The translations under genes and the position numbers were made by a program. 64,000 bases of DNA from ZC4RG25 sp023428365 (GTDB taxonomy: Bacteria > Pseudomonadota > Alphaproteobacteria > Rhizobiales > Hyphomicrobiaceae), in the NCBI GenBank assembly GCA_050283925.1, contig JBNOAI010000004.1, forward strand, positions 248,001 through 312,000, written 5' to 3'. The notes under the pieces are model-generated. The model worked only from the letters and a program-made list of their open reading frames with translations. It was not told where the DNA came from and searched no databases. This document shows positions 7,389 through 16,277 of the stretch, piece by piece; the first letter of the stretch is position 1; each line of letters opens with the position of its first letter.

Positions 7389-10300
7389 CTATGCCACTGG
7401 GCCGGTTGTGAGCGGCTCGATATTCACCAGGAACGCCTTGTATTCCGGCGTCTCGATGTTCGCGTCGCCCACGTATGGTGTCAGCGTATTGGTTGCGAAG
7501 CCTTTTCGGGTGACGCCGGTAAAGCCCCAATGCAGGGGAACACCAACGATGTGCACCGTCTTGCCATCGCAAACCATCGGTTTGATGCGCTTGGTGACAA
7601 CCGCCTTGGCCTTGATCGACCCGCGCTTCGACCACACACGCACCCAACCGCCTTTTTCGATGCCCTTCTCCTTGGCGAGTTCTTCCGAGATTTCGACGAA
7701 CTGCTCGGGCTGCAGCACGGCATTGACCCAAACGTGTTTCGTCCAGAAGTGGAAGTGCTCGGTCAGCCGGTAGGTGACCGCGGCGTACGGGAATTCTTTC
7801 GAAGTCCCGAAGTCTTCCATATCGCCCTTGAATACGCGCGCCGCCGGGTTGCCCCGAATATTCACGGCGATCGGATTCTGAACCGGGCTCTCGAACGGCT
7901 CGTAGTGAACCGGGAACGGCCCGTCCTTCATCATCCGGCGGACCCAAAGGCGCGCCGTCCCTTCCGGGTTCATGATGAAGGGTTGGACATCACCCGGCTT
8001 CGCCGTCGGCGCGATGTCGGGCACGTCGAAACCAGCCCACCGTTCGCCATTCCATTCAATCAGCTTCCGTGTCGGATCCCAGGCTTTACCCTCGAGATCG
8101 GCAGAAGCGCGATTGTAGAGAATGCGGCGGTTGGCCGGCCAGGAGAACGCCCAGTTCGAATAGGCGCCCGAATTGCCCGGATCGTTGTTGTCGCGCCGCG
8201 CCATGTTATTGCCGGCCTCGGTGAAGCAGCCGGTATAGATCCAGCAGCCGCACGCGGTTGTGCCGTCATCGCGCAACACGCCGAAGGTCGGAACCTGCTT
8301 GCCTTTTTGCAGCACAAGCTTGGTCGGGTCCGCCGGATCGGTAACATCCGCCACTACGTAGCCGTTGAGCTCCTTGGCGAGTTCCGCGGGATGCGGATCG
8401 TTCGGGTCGGCATACGGCCAGTGCAGGTTGACGATGGGATCGGGGAACGCTCCGCCTTCCTTACGATAGAGGTCCTTTAGACGCAGATGGAGCTGCGCCA
8501 TGATCCAAACGTCGGTCCGGGCCTCGCCTGGAGGCGTTGCGCCGGGCCAGTGCCATTGCAACCACCGTGACGAGTTGACGAGCGAGCCTTCATCCTCGGC
8601 AAAGCACGTGCTGGGAAGCTCGAAGACTTCCGTCTTGATCTCCGCAGGCTTGGCCGGGTTGAACTCGCCATGGTCCTCCCAGAAGCGGGCCGTTTCCGTT
8701 TCCAGAGGGTCCATGACCACCAGGAACTTCAGCTTCGCCAACGCTTCTTTCAGCTTGCCCTTGTTGGGGAAGGACATCAGCGGATTGAAGCCCTGACAGA
8801 AGTAGCCGTTGATCTTGCCCTGGTTCATCAGCTCGAAGGCACGCAGAACGTCGTAGGCTGGCACGTCGAGCTTTGGCAGGTAGTTATAAGCGAACTCGTT
8901 TTCAGGCGTTGCGGCGTCACCCCACATCACCTTTTGGAAGCTCACGAAGAACTTCTTATAGTTCTGCCAGAAGCTCATCTGACCCGGCCGCATCGGCTTG
9001 AAGCCGCGCGTTGACATGTAGGTTGTCAGATCGGCCTCACGCTCCGTGGGGATTGTGAGGTAACCCGGGATCAGGTTCGACATGAGCCCGATGTCGGTCA
9101 GCCCCTGGATGTTGGAGTGACCGCGTAGAGCGTTCATGCCGCCGCCACGCACGCCGATGTTGCCCAGGATGAGCTGCAGCATCGCCATACCGCGAATGTT
9201 CTGCGAGCCCTTCGAGTGCTGGGTCCAGCCGAGCGCGTACATCGACGTCATCGTCTTGTTGCGCGCGGATGTTTCCGAGACCATCTCGGCCACCTTCAGG
9301 AACTTATCCTTCGGTGTCCCGCAGATACGCTCGACCATCTCCGGCGTATAGATTTTGACGTGTTCTTTCAGGAGATTCCAGACGCACCGCGGATTCTGCA
9401 GCGTGTCGTCGGCAACCACGAAACCGTCCGGTCCGACTTCATACTCCCAGGTGCTGCGGTCATAGTCCCGCTTCGCCTCGTCGTAGCCGGTGAACAGTCC
9501 ATCCTGATAGCCGTAGTCACCTCTGACGACATAGGTCGCATTGGTGAAGGCCTTGGTGTACTCCCATTGCACTTTGTCGTTCTGAATGCAGTAGTTGATC
9601 AGCCCAAGGAGGAATGCGATGTCCGATCCCTGGCGGATCGGCGCGTAATAGTCCGCCACCGATGCCGAGCGCGTAAATCGCGGATCGACGACGATCAGCT
9701 TAGCGCCACGGGTCGCCTTCGCCTCGGTCACGCCCTTGAATCCGCAAGGATGCGCCTCGGCAGCGTTGCCGCCCATGATAATGACGAGGTCGGTATTCTT
9801 GATATCGGTCCAGGAGTTCGTCATCGCTCCACGGCCAAACGTCGGGCCCAAACTGGACACCGTCGGGCCGTGTCAGACACGCGCCTGGTTATCGAAAATC
9901 AAAATTCCGGTACTGCGTACGACCTTATAGGTCGCGAACGCCGTTTCGTTGGTCGTTGCCGAGGCGGCCAGGAAACCGGTGGTGGTCCAGCGGTTGACTG
10001 TCGCTCCATCAGCGTTGCGCGCAACGAAATTCGCGTCACGATCCGCTTTCATGAGGCGCGCGATACGGTTCAGCGCATCATCCCAAGACAGCTCTTTCCA
10101 TTGGTTGGAGCCAGCTTCGCGGACACGTGGAACCTTCGTGCGCGTCGGCGCTTTGATGAAATCGAGCAGCGCCGAGCCTTTCGGGCACAGCGTTCCACGG
10201 TTCACCGGGTGATCGGAGTCACCCTCGATGTGGAAGATTTCGGCTTTCTCGCCTTTTTTGACATCACCGCGGCTGTACAAGATGACGCCACATGCGACCG

Positions 10301-10472
10301 AACAATAGGGACAGGTGTTCCGCGTTTCGGTGGCTTTTGCCAGTTTGAAGGGCCTGACGTGCGCGGCCACCATGGCCTCCGCTTCGCCGAAGCCCAACCC
10401 CGCAATGGCCGACCCTGCGACACCAGCCCCAGCCAGCTTCATAAACTGCCGGCGTGAGACTTCGATGTTCAT
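7389..10472 (-). CDS. fdhA: Respiratory formate dehydrogenase catalytic subunit, selenocysteine-containing
   Basis: Molybdopterin (bis-MGD) oxidoreductase that oxidises formate to CO2, homologous to FdnG/FdoG; 1027 residues with Sec counted. The N-terminus has a Tat signal (SRRQFMKLAGAG), so it is probably exported to the periplasm. The [4Fe-4S] ligands are Cys54, Cys57, Cys61 and Cys96. The codon at 9875-9873 is TGA, residue 200, in the context NQARV-U-HGPTV that matches the Sec site of E. coli FdnG. The frame stays open for 827 codons after it, and a SECIS-like hairpin follows directly. Naive gene calling would split it in two. A strong AGGAGG precedes the ATG. First gene of the operon. Confidence 0.96.
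9830..9875 (-). promoter_or_regulatory. SECIS-like hairpin for UGA recoding in fdhA
   Basis: Immediately after the TGA at 9873-9875, CACGGCC pairs with GGCCGTG (9830-9836). Inside, CCA pairs with TGG around a small GTT apical loop. This follows the bacterial SECIS pattern, in which SelB binds a short apical stem with a GU-containing loop about 17-25 bases after the UGA. Together with selA, selB, selC and selD in the same window it supports Sec insertion at residue 200. The fold is drawn by eye. Confidence 0.8.
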
Positions 10473-10521
10473 GGGTAGGGTTCCTCCTCAGGAGCGCGCA
10501 GATAACCCGCGCACGGGACAT

Positions 10522-10550
10522 ATCGTAATGCACAGATTCTAGGCGGTCAA
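10522..10550 (-). promoter_or_regulatory. Candidate sigma-70 promoter for the fdh-sel operon
   Basis: TTGACC (10545-10550) and TACGAT (10522-10527), read on the minus strand, are separated by 17 bases and lie about 50 bases upstream of the fdhA ATG. This is a near-consensus -35/-10 pair, found by inspection only. Confidence 0.45.
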
Positions 10551-10659
10551 TTTGCGGCGCAGCATGGATTGCGGTTGCCGACAGTCGATTCATGGCTCGG
10601 AACTGGGACGTGCGCTTGGGCGTTCTCGCTTCATGAAAACGTGATCGAGCGGGGTTCGT

Positions 10660-11022
10660 ATGATCGATCGAGTGCTGCGTCGGCACGCGCGACTTTGCCT
10701 TGCCATTCTGGGTGCAGGAGCTGCAGTGACTGCAGGCGCGTTTCCCGCCGCGGCTCAATCGGCCGAGCCGAAGGTGAACTGTGAAACCGCAGCCCCCGCC
10801 AAGCCATCGACAGACACGGCGAAAGGCCCTGATTCAGGTACAAAAAACATGGGATCGACAGCTTGGTCCGGTGGCGGAATGGGTGGCTCGCACAACGATA
10901 CGACACAGGCCGGACCGGCACCCGGTTCCAACACACAACATCCTGCTACCGCAGAAGGATTGGACCCCACCAAGCCGGAGACCGGCCAGCAAGCCACGAA
11001 GAAGACCGAAACGCGCTGCTGA
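10660..11022 (+). CDS. Small exported Gly/Thr/Pro-rich protein
   Basis: 120 residues with a clear Sec signal peptide (hydrophobic core around residues 12-27, likely cleavage after AAAQS). The mature part is low in hydrophobics and rich in Gly, Thr, Pro and Ser, with GSTAWSGGGMGGSHND and PGSNTQHPATAEGLDPTKP segments, and ends in a Cys two residues after a basic stretch. It contains a second Cys near position 41. Divergent from fdhA and upstream of the tlpA-like gene. I recognise it only as a small secreted protein of a type seen near respiratory dehydrogenases; its function is unknown. Confidence 0.72.
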   Translation: MIDRVLRRHARLCLAILGAGAAVTAGAFPAAAQSAEPKVNCETAAPAKPSTDTAKGPDSGTKNMGSTAWSGGGMGGSHNDTTQAGPAPGSNTQHPATAEGLDPTKPETGQQATKKTETRC

Positions 11023-11094
11023 GAAGATATCCTGCGAAAGTCTACCTGATGCTGAGTTGACTGCGCAGAGAAGAGCGATACCTTCGACTTTCGG

Positions 11095-11712
11095 ATGAGA
11101 ACATCTCACGCTCCCGAGGTTCGGGGCTTCAGTTTCGGAAAAAGCGCATTGGCGGGCGGTGTTGGCCTGCTTCTTTGTGCGTTATCGCCATCTGGCGCTC
11201 GGACCGATTCACTTCCCCCAGATCTTCTGGAGCCGGCGGCGGAACGATCGAAGCCAAGCTTCACGCTTCCGGATACAGCGGGGACGCAGCGGGCTTTGGC
11301 GGACATCGGCACTCGCGTCGTTCTCGTGCATTTCTGGGCGACGTGGTGCGAGCCATGCCGTGTCGAACTCTCGAGCCTGTCGCAACTTGTCGATCGAAAT
11401 CCCGACGTCACGGTGATGGCGATCAATGTCGCCGAGCCGCCGGTACGGGTTCGTCGTTTTCTTGAAGCCAATCCGGTCACGTTTTCCGTTCTGCTCGACG
11501 AAAATCGTGCGGTGACACGCGCCTGGGGCGTCGCCGTTCTGCCAACGACCTACGTGCTGGATCGATCGCTCACCATTCACCGGGTCGCCGAGCGCGACAT
11601 CGACTGGCTTAAGCCGGAGGTCGTTACCGTTCTCAAAGACGTGGGCAATGCCTCATCGTCCGTAACTGACAACAACACGCAACAGGGAGAGAAGCGACAT
11701 GGCAATCAATAG
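11095..11712 (+). CDS. TlpA/ResA-like thioredoxin-fold protein
   Basis: 205 residues: an N-terminal hydrophobic segment (about residues 16-34, signal or anchor), then a thioredoxin fold with the redox motif WCEPC at 84-88 and the cis-Pro segment VAVLPTTYVLD near residue 150. Proteins of this family are periplasmic thiol-disulfide reductants used for haem or metal-site maturation. The 3' end overlaps the next gene by 14 bases, so the two are co-expressed. Its placement opposite the periplasmic formate dehydrogenase suggests a role in thiol or selenol redox control, which is an inference. Confidence 0.88.
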   Translation: MRTSHAPEVRGFSFGKSALAGGVGLLLCALSPSGARTDSLPPDLLEPAAERSKPSFTLPDTAGTQRALADIGTRVVLVHFWATWCEPCRVELSSLSQLVDRNPDVTVMAINVAEPPVRVRRFLEANPVTFSVLLDENRAVTRAWGVAVLPTTYVLDRSLTIHRVAERDIDWLKPEVVTVLKDVGNASSSVTDNNTQQGEKRHGNQ

Positions 11713-12802
11713 GCGCGACATCCTGAAGACAGGTGGTGCACTCATTGCGGCTGCCGCACTTCCGAACGCGGCGTCGGCGCAAAGCCAATTTGCACCCGCA
11801 CCGGGACGATGGCGGACATATCAAACGATCACGCGTTTAGAGATCGCCAAGCCAGAAGGTGCCGTGCAGGCCTGGATTCCTTTGCCGACACTGAACGAGC
11901 CAGAATGGTTCCGTCCGCAAGGCAACATCTGGTCGACCAACGCTACGTCCGCAGCGATCAAGCGCGACCCCAAGTATGGCGCCGAGTTCCTGCATGTAAC
12001 GTGGGATGCGGATGCAAAAGCCCCAGTCGTCGAGATCACCGGCAAGTTCGCTACGCGCGATCGGTCAATCGATTTTTCAAAGCCGGGGCAGGTGGCGCCC
12101 CTGTCCGCCTCCGATCTGAAGCTCTACACCGAGGGTACGGCTCTTATTCCCGTCGATGGCATCGTGAAGGAAACCTCCGACAAGATCGTTGCCGGTGCCG
12201 CCAGCGATATGGATAAGGCACGCCGTATCTACGAGTGGGTCGTTGAAAACAGTGCTCGCGATCCCAAGACCCGCGGCTGCGGGACGGGCGATGTCGCAGG
12301 CATGCTGAAGAGCGGCAATCTGAAAGGTAAGTGCGCCGACCTCAACGCGCTTTACGTGGGCCTCGCGCGTGCAGCCGGGCTGCCAGCTCGCGATGTTTAT
12401 GGCGTGCGGGTCGCGCCGTCTCAGTTTGGTTACAAGAGTCTCGGGGCGGGCACCGAGGTTGTCACGAAGGCGCAACACTGCCGCGCCGAGGTCTGGTTGC
12501 CCGGCTTCGGCTGGGTTCCGGTCGACCCCGCTGACGTCCGCAAGGTTGTGTTGGAGGAGCCTCCAACAAATCTGTCTCTGACCGATCAGAAGGTCGTCGA
12601 CGCGCGCAAAGCGCTGTTCGGAGCATGGGAGATGAACTGGCTCGCCTACAACGTTGCGCATGATCTGGTGCTGCCAGGGGCGAAAGGGCCGACGCTGGAA
12701 TTTCTGATGTACCCTCAGGCGGAAACGGCGGCCGGGCGTCTCGATTGTCTCGATCCGGATACCTTCACCTACAAGATCACTGCCAATGAAGTGACGGCCT
12801 GA
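11699..12802 (+). CDS. Exported transglutaminase-like cysteine protein
   Basis: 367 residues with a Tat-like signal (NRRDILKTGGALIAAAALP). The transglutaminase-like core carries the expected triad: Cys212 in GKCADLNA, His260 in QHCRAEVWL and Asp276 in VPVDPADV. Such domains act as proteases, amidases or cross-linkers, or are structural. It overlaps the TlpA-like gene by 14 bases and is followed 80 bases later by selD. The substrate is unknown. A periplasmic Cys enzyme next to a periplasmic thioredoxin may need that thioredoxin to keep Cys212 reduced (inference). Confidence 0.87.
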   Translation: MAINRRDILKTGGALIAAAALPNAASAQSQFAPAPGRWRTYQTITRLEIAKPEGAVQAWIPLPTLNEPEWFRPQGNIWSTNATSAAIKRDPKYGAEFLHVTWDADAKAPVVEITGKFATRDRSIDFSKPGQVAPLSASDLKLYTEGTALIPVDGIVKETSDKIVAGAASDMDKARRIYEWVVENSARDPKTRGCGTGDVAGMLKSGNLKGKCADLNALYVGLARAAGLPARDVYGVRVAPSQFGYKSLGAGTEVVTKAQHCRAEVWLPGFGWVPVDPADVRKVVLEEPPTNLSLTDQKVVDARKALFGAWEMNWLAYNVAHDLVLPGAKGPTLEFLMYPQAETAAGRLDCLDPDTFTYKITANEVTA

Positions 12803-12882
12803 GTGCCATCGTTTAGAATCCAAGGGCGACGCCAGGATCGCGTCGCCCGGATCTGCTGCGCTATGCCAATGGGAGAACGCAC

Positions 12883-13929
12883 ATGAACGTACCCCAAGTC
12901 AGATTGACGAGCTTGGCGCACGGTGGCGGCTGTGGTTGCAAATTGGCGCCGTCCGTTCTGCAACAGCTTCTCGCAGATCAACCGACGATGTCGGCTTACA
13001 CGCAGCTTCTCGTCGGCACCGAAACTGCCGACGATGCTGCCGTGTGGCAGCATGACGAGAACACCTGCATCATTGCCACGACCGACTTCTTCATGCCGAT
13101 GGTCGATGATCCGTTTGATTTCGGCCGTATTGCCGCGACCAACGCGATTTCGGACGTTTATGCCATGGGCGGGCGGCCGATCATGGCGCTGGCTATTCTC
13201 GGAATGCCTCTGGGCAAAATACCGACCGAAATGGTTCGCGATATTCTGAAAGGCGGAGCATCAGTTTGTAACTCAGCCGGCATTCCCGTCGCCGGCGGCC
13301 ATTCGATTGACTGTCCAGAACCGGTGTACGGACTGGCTGTTATCGGCGTATGCCGGCCGGAGCATGTGCGTCGCAATGCCAGCGCCAAGCCCGGCGATGT
13401 GCTGATCCTGACCAAAGGCATTGGCGTTGGCATCTATTCCGCTGCGATCAAGAAGGGCGAGTTGTCTGCCGACGGCTACGCCGAAATGATCGGTTCAACG
13501 ACATTGTTGAATCGTATCGGTGCCGAACTGGCGCAGAATGATGCGGTACACGCCATCACCGATGTCACCGGCTTTGGCGTGCTGGGGCATGCGACGGAAA
13601 TGGCGCGTGGAGCCGATCTTACGCTTGTTATCCGCAGCGATCAGGTTCCCTTTCTGCGGGAGGCCGCGCGTTTGGCTCAGGCGGGGTTCGTGACAGGCGC
13701 ATCGCATCGCAACTGGGCGAGCTACGGTGAGGGTGTAACGTTGCCCGCGAATTACGCAGAATGGCAGCGCCATCTGCTTACTGATCCGCAGACCTCCGGC
13801 GGGTTGCTGGTGGCGTGCGCGCCCGCAGATGCCGATGCGATCCTTCGCAGTGTACAGGAGGCGGGCTATCCGGCTGCTCGCATCATCGGTCGCACGGAAG
13901 CAGGTTCCCCGGGCGTCCGGGTGGAGTGA
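12883..13929 (+). CDS. selD: Selenide, water dikinase (selenophosphate synthetase) SelD
   Basis: Makes selenophosphate from selenide and ATP, the selenium donor for SelA. 348 residues. The catalytic segment HGGGCGCK places Cys17 and Lys20 at the same numbers as E. coli SelD, so this is the Cys form and not itself a selenoprotein. GHSIDCPEPVYGLAV and DVTGFGVLGH are typical of the family. A GGGAG Shine-Dalgarno lies 7-8 bases before the ATG. It completes the Sec pathway in this window, although it is on the strand opposite the fdh-sel operon. Confidence 0.97.
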   Translation: MNVPQVRLTSLAHGGGCGCKLAPSVLQQLLADQPTMSAYTQLLVGTETADDAAVWQHDENTCIIATTDFFMPMVDDPFDFGRIAATNAISDVYAMGGRPIMALAILGMPLGKIPTEMVRDILKGGASVCNSAGIPVAGGHSIDCPEPVYGLAVIGVCRPEHVRRNASAKPGDVLILTKGIGVGIYSAAIKKGELSADGYAEMIGSTTLLNRIGAELAQNDAVHAITDVTGFGVLGHATEMARGADLTLVIRSDQVPFLREAARLAQAGFVTGASHRNWASYGEGVTLPANYAEWQRHLLTDPQTSGGLLVACAPADADAILRSVQEAGYPAARIIGRTEAGSPGVRVE

Positions 13930-13931
13930 CA

Positions 13932-13985
13932 CGCTAACCGATGCACCAGTTGGGTGCGCTCATACGCGCACCCTGCAGTGTTAGC
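13932..13985. terminator. Nested hairpin between selD and dps, probable bidirectional terminator
   Basis: An outer inverted repeat CGCTAAC (13932-13938) / GTTAGCG (13979-13985) encloses a perfect eight-pair stem GGGTGCGC / GCGCACCC (13952-13973) with a six-base loop. It lies between the convergent ends of selD and dps and overlaps the dps stop. There is no long T run, so the terminator function is inferred from position and stability. Confidence 0.5.
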
Positions 13986-14514
13986 GGTTCGCAAGCTCTT
14001 TGCGCGTGGCCTCGAAGAGGAACCAGGCGCGGCGCTCCGTTTCGTCGATCCAGACTTCCAGTGCGCTCGTTGAAGCCACATCGCCGTAGTTGTCACAGAC
14101 GCCGTGTGCTTCCCGCATACTTGCTGCGAGTTGAACGTTGTCGTCGCGCAGCTCGGATAGCATGTCCTGCGCCTCGACGAAGGAGGCATCATTGTCGGCG
14201 ATACGTTGCTCGCGCGCGATCTGACCGATTGAGCGCAGCGTGGTGCCGCCGACTTTGCGAACACGTTCTGCGATCGGATCGGTCATCGCAAATATCTGAT
14301 CACCTTGCTCGTCGAGCATGAGGTGATAGTCGCGGAAATGTGGTCCGCTGATATGCCAATGAAAATTCTTCGTCTTGAGATAGAGCGCAAATACATCAAC
14401 CAAAACTCCGGTCATGGCAGCCGAAATATCGCGAATGGCATCATCGCTGAAGCCTGATGGAGTCCGAAGGCGTTCACGCTCATAGGCAACTTTGGCGGCA
14501 GCTGTATTGCGCAT
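13981..14514 (-). CDS. dps: Dps-family DNA-binding ferritin-like protein
   Basis: 177-residue starvation/oxidative-stress protein that oxidises and stores iron and protects DNA as a dodecamer. The ferroxidase-site signature is present: KTKNFHWHISGPHF followed by LMLDEQGDQI. The ATG at 14514 is chosen because AGGAG lies six bases upstream; a reading frame 12 codons longer would bury that site. Monocistronic, convergent with selD. Confidence 0.93.
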   Translation of the reverse strand: MRNTAAAKVAYERERLRTPSGFSDDAIRDISAAMTGVLVDVFALYLKTKNFHWHISGPHFRDYHLMLDEQGDQIFAMTDPIAERVRKVGGTTLRSIGQIAREQRIADNDASFVEAQDMLSELRDDNVQLAASMREAHGVCDNYGDVASTSALEVWIDETERRAWFLFEATRKELANR

Positions 14515-14758
14515 AATCCACTCCTGTGTGCAGCGATACTGCTTACTCAAGTATGGCTGTTGGAGGCACTATTCCAGATATCCAGATGCCAATTCAGTAT
14601 GCAAAGGTTCGGACCACCCAAGCCCTTGAGCACCTGGAATTGTTCAAAGTGGTGAAACGCGGAGACGATTTATCGATAGTGGTTTGATTTAAAGAAACTC
14701 AAACGTCTGCGCTCTGTTTCCAGAGGGGGCCGGAACCGACATCGGGCAGCGCCTCCAT

Positions 14759-15499
14759 TCAGGCGTTGAACCCGCCATCCACCGTGACGACGGATCCTGT
14801 GATTTGCCGTGCCGCGGGGCTCGCCAGGAAGGTCACGGCTGCTGCCACATCTTCTGGATTGCCATAGCGTCCGAGAGCTGTGAACGCACGCAGCCCATCG
14901 GAATGATCGCCGTCGGCGGGGTTCATATCGGTATCGGTCGCTCCTGGTTGAACCAGGTTCACGGTGATGTCCTGAGGTCCGAGTTCCCGAGCAAGACCGC
15001 GCGTGAAGGCGAGGAGCGCGGACTTGGTCAGCGAGTACACCGTCAGTCCCGGGAATGGGACGCGCTCAGCGAGATTCGAACCGATAGAAACGATGCGGCC
15101 GCCTTGCTTGAGATGCGGGATGGCGGCTTGCGACGCCAGCACGGCCGCGCGCACGTTGACGTTCAGAAGTGCGTCGATATCAGCGAGACTCATCTCCGCG
15201 ACCGTGCCGGAGCGGGCGATGCCGGCATTGTTGACGAGAATGTCGAGGCCGCCCAAACCTTCCACCGCCTCGCCAACCGAGCGCTTCACGGCAGCCGCGT
15301 CGGCGCTGTCGGCCTGGATGGCGAGTGCTCTGCGGCCCTTGTTCTCAATTGCCCTGACGACTTCGGCTGCACGATCGGCCGAGCGTTCGTAGGTAATAGC
15401 GACGTCCGCACCCTTTTCCGCAAGCGCAAGCGCAATTCCAGCACCGATGCCCCGCGAGGCACCTGTCACAAGGGCTCGCTTACCAACTAGCTCGCTCAT
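14759..15499 (-). CDS. SDR-family oxidoreductase (FabG-like)
   Basis: 246-residue NAD(P)-dependent short-chain dehydrogenase. TGASRGIG (residues 12-19) binds the cofactor, NNAG follows near 87, and the catalytic Ser/Tyr/Lys are in SIGSNLAE and VYSLTKS. The C-terminal VTVDGGFNA is typical. The start is ATG 15499, preceded by AGGAAG; the open frame extends ten codons further without a better site. Divergent from a TetR regulator across about 80 bases, which suggests TetR control. The substrate is unknown. Confidence 0.92.
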   Translation of the reverse strand: MSELVGKRALVTGASRGIGAGIALALAEKGADVAITYERSADRAAEVVRAIENKGRRALAIQADSADAAAVKRSVGEAVEGLGGLDILVNNAGIARSGTVAEMSLADIDALLNVNVRAAVLASQAAIPHLKQGGRIVSIGSNLAERVPFPGLTVYSLTKSALLAFTRGLARELGPQDITVNLVQPGATDTDMNPADGDHSDGLRAFTALGRYGNPEDVAAAVTFLASPAARQITGSVVTVDGGFNA

Positions 15500-15519
15500 C
15501 TTTCTTCCTTTCTGTATCG

Positions 15520-15562
15520 ATTGACACAAAAATGGCTAGGGGCGTTGCTGAGTAGTGTCAAT
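15520..15562. promoter_or_regulatory. Inverted repeat in the SDR/TetR intergenic region
   Basis: ATTGACAC (15520-15527) and its exact inverse GTGTCAAT (15555-15562) lie in the short gap between the divergent SDR and TetR genes, with ATCGAT next to the left arm and again at 15577. A TetR operator and/or overlapping -35 elements are plausible. No binding data; inference from symmetry and position. Confidence 0.4.
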
Positions 15563-15580
15563 ATATTTATATAGTGATCG

Positions 15581-16234
15581 ATGCAAAAATATGGACGAAC
15601 ATCAAAAGACCACGAGACAGCGGCACGCGGACGTGGTCGCCCACGTGCCTTCGACCGGGAAGCTGCCCTCGCGCAGGCGACCCGGCTTTTCTGGCTCAAG
15701 GGTTATGAGGCGACTTCGATTGCCGACTTAACGGAGGCGATGGGAATCGGATCGCCTAGCCTCTACGCGGCATTCGGCTCGAAGGAGGCGCTTTATGCCG
15801 AGGCGCTGCGTCATTACGCCGAAAAATACGAGGGGCTCGTCTGGGCCAAATTCCAGTCGGCGGAGACGGCGCGCGAGGCGGTTGAGTTCTACCTGCTGGA
15901 TTCAGCCGCGGCGCTGACCGGATGCGACATTCCGCACGGGTGCATGGTGACGCTCTCGTCGGTCGGCAGTGAGGGGCATTCGGAACTCGGCGAGCTTGTC
16001 CGATCGGAGCGGGCCGTTACGCTTGAGCGGCTGAAGGCGCGCCTCAGCAGAGGCGTTGCAGAAGGTGAACTCCCGGTCTCGATCGATGTCCACGCACTCG
16101 CCCGCTTTGTGCAGACCGTCCAGAGCGGCATGTCGATCCTCGCCCGCGATGGGGCGAACCGTGCCGAACTGGAGGCCGTGGCCGAGGTCGCGATGCAAGG
16201 CTGGGACGCCCGCACCGGTAGCCTGAGGCGGTGA
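15581..16234 (+). CDS. TetR/AcrR-family transcriptional regulator
   Basis: 217 residues. The N-terminal helix-turn-helix region (about residues 20-66) has the usual pattern, ending in LYAAFGSKEALY. The C-terminal domain (about 75-217) would bind a ligand and resembles the YxaF/LmrA-like TetR group. Divergent from the SDR gene and followed by the convergent CMD gene. It probably represses itself and the SDR gene; the inducer is unknown. Confidence 0.92.
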   Translation: MQKYGRTSKDHETAARGRGRPRAFDREAALAQATRLFWLKGYEATSIADLTEAMGIGSPSLYAAFGSKEALYAEALRHYAEKYEGLVWAKFQSAETAREAVEFYLLDSAAALTGCDIPHGCMVTLSSVGSEGHSELGELVRSERAVTLERLKARLSRGVAEGELPVSIDVHALARFVQTVQSGMSILARDGANRAELEAVAEVAMQGWDARTGSLRR

Positions 16235-16277
16235 GGTCTTAGAAGTACGAGAAACCCAAGCGGCGCCGTGTTTTCTG

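Noticed and set aside
9873..9875. Stop codon splitting fdhA into two genes or marking a pseudogene
   Set aside because: The Sec context, the hairpin after it, the conserved sequence on both sides and the full set of sel genes explain it as recoding.
7374..10457. Long plus-strand open frames opposite fdhA
   Set aside because: They mirror the FdhA coding sequence and show no protein family features.
14682..14704. GTTTGA/TCAAAC inverted repeat between dps and the SDR gene
   Set aside because: Only six pairs with an 11-base AT-rich loop and no clear link to a start or end; not distinguishable from chance.
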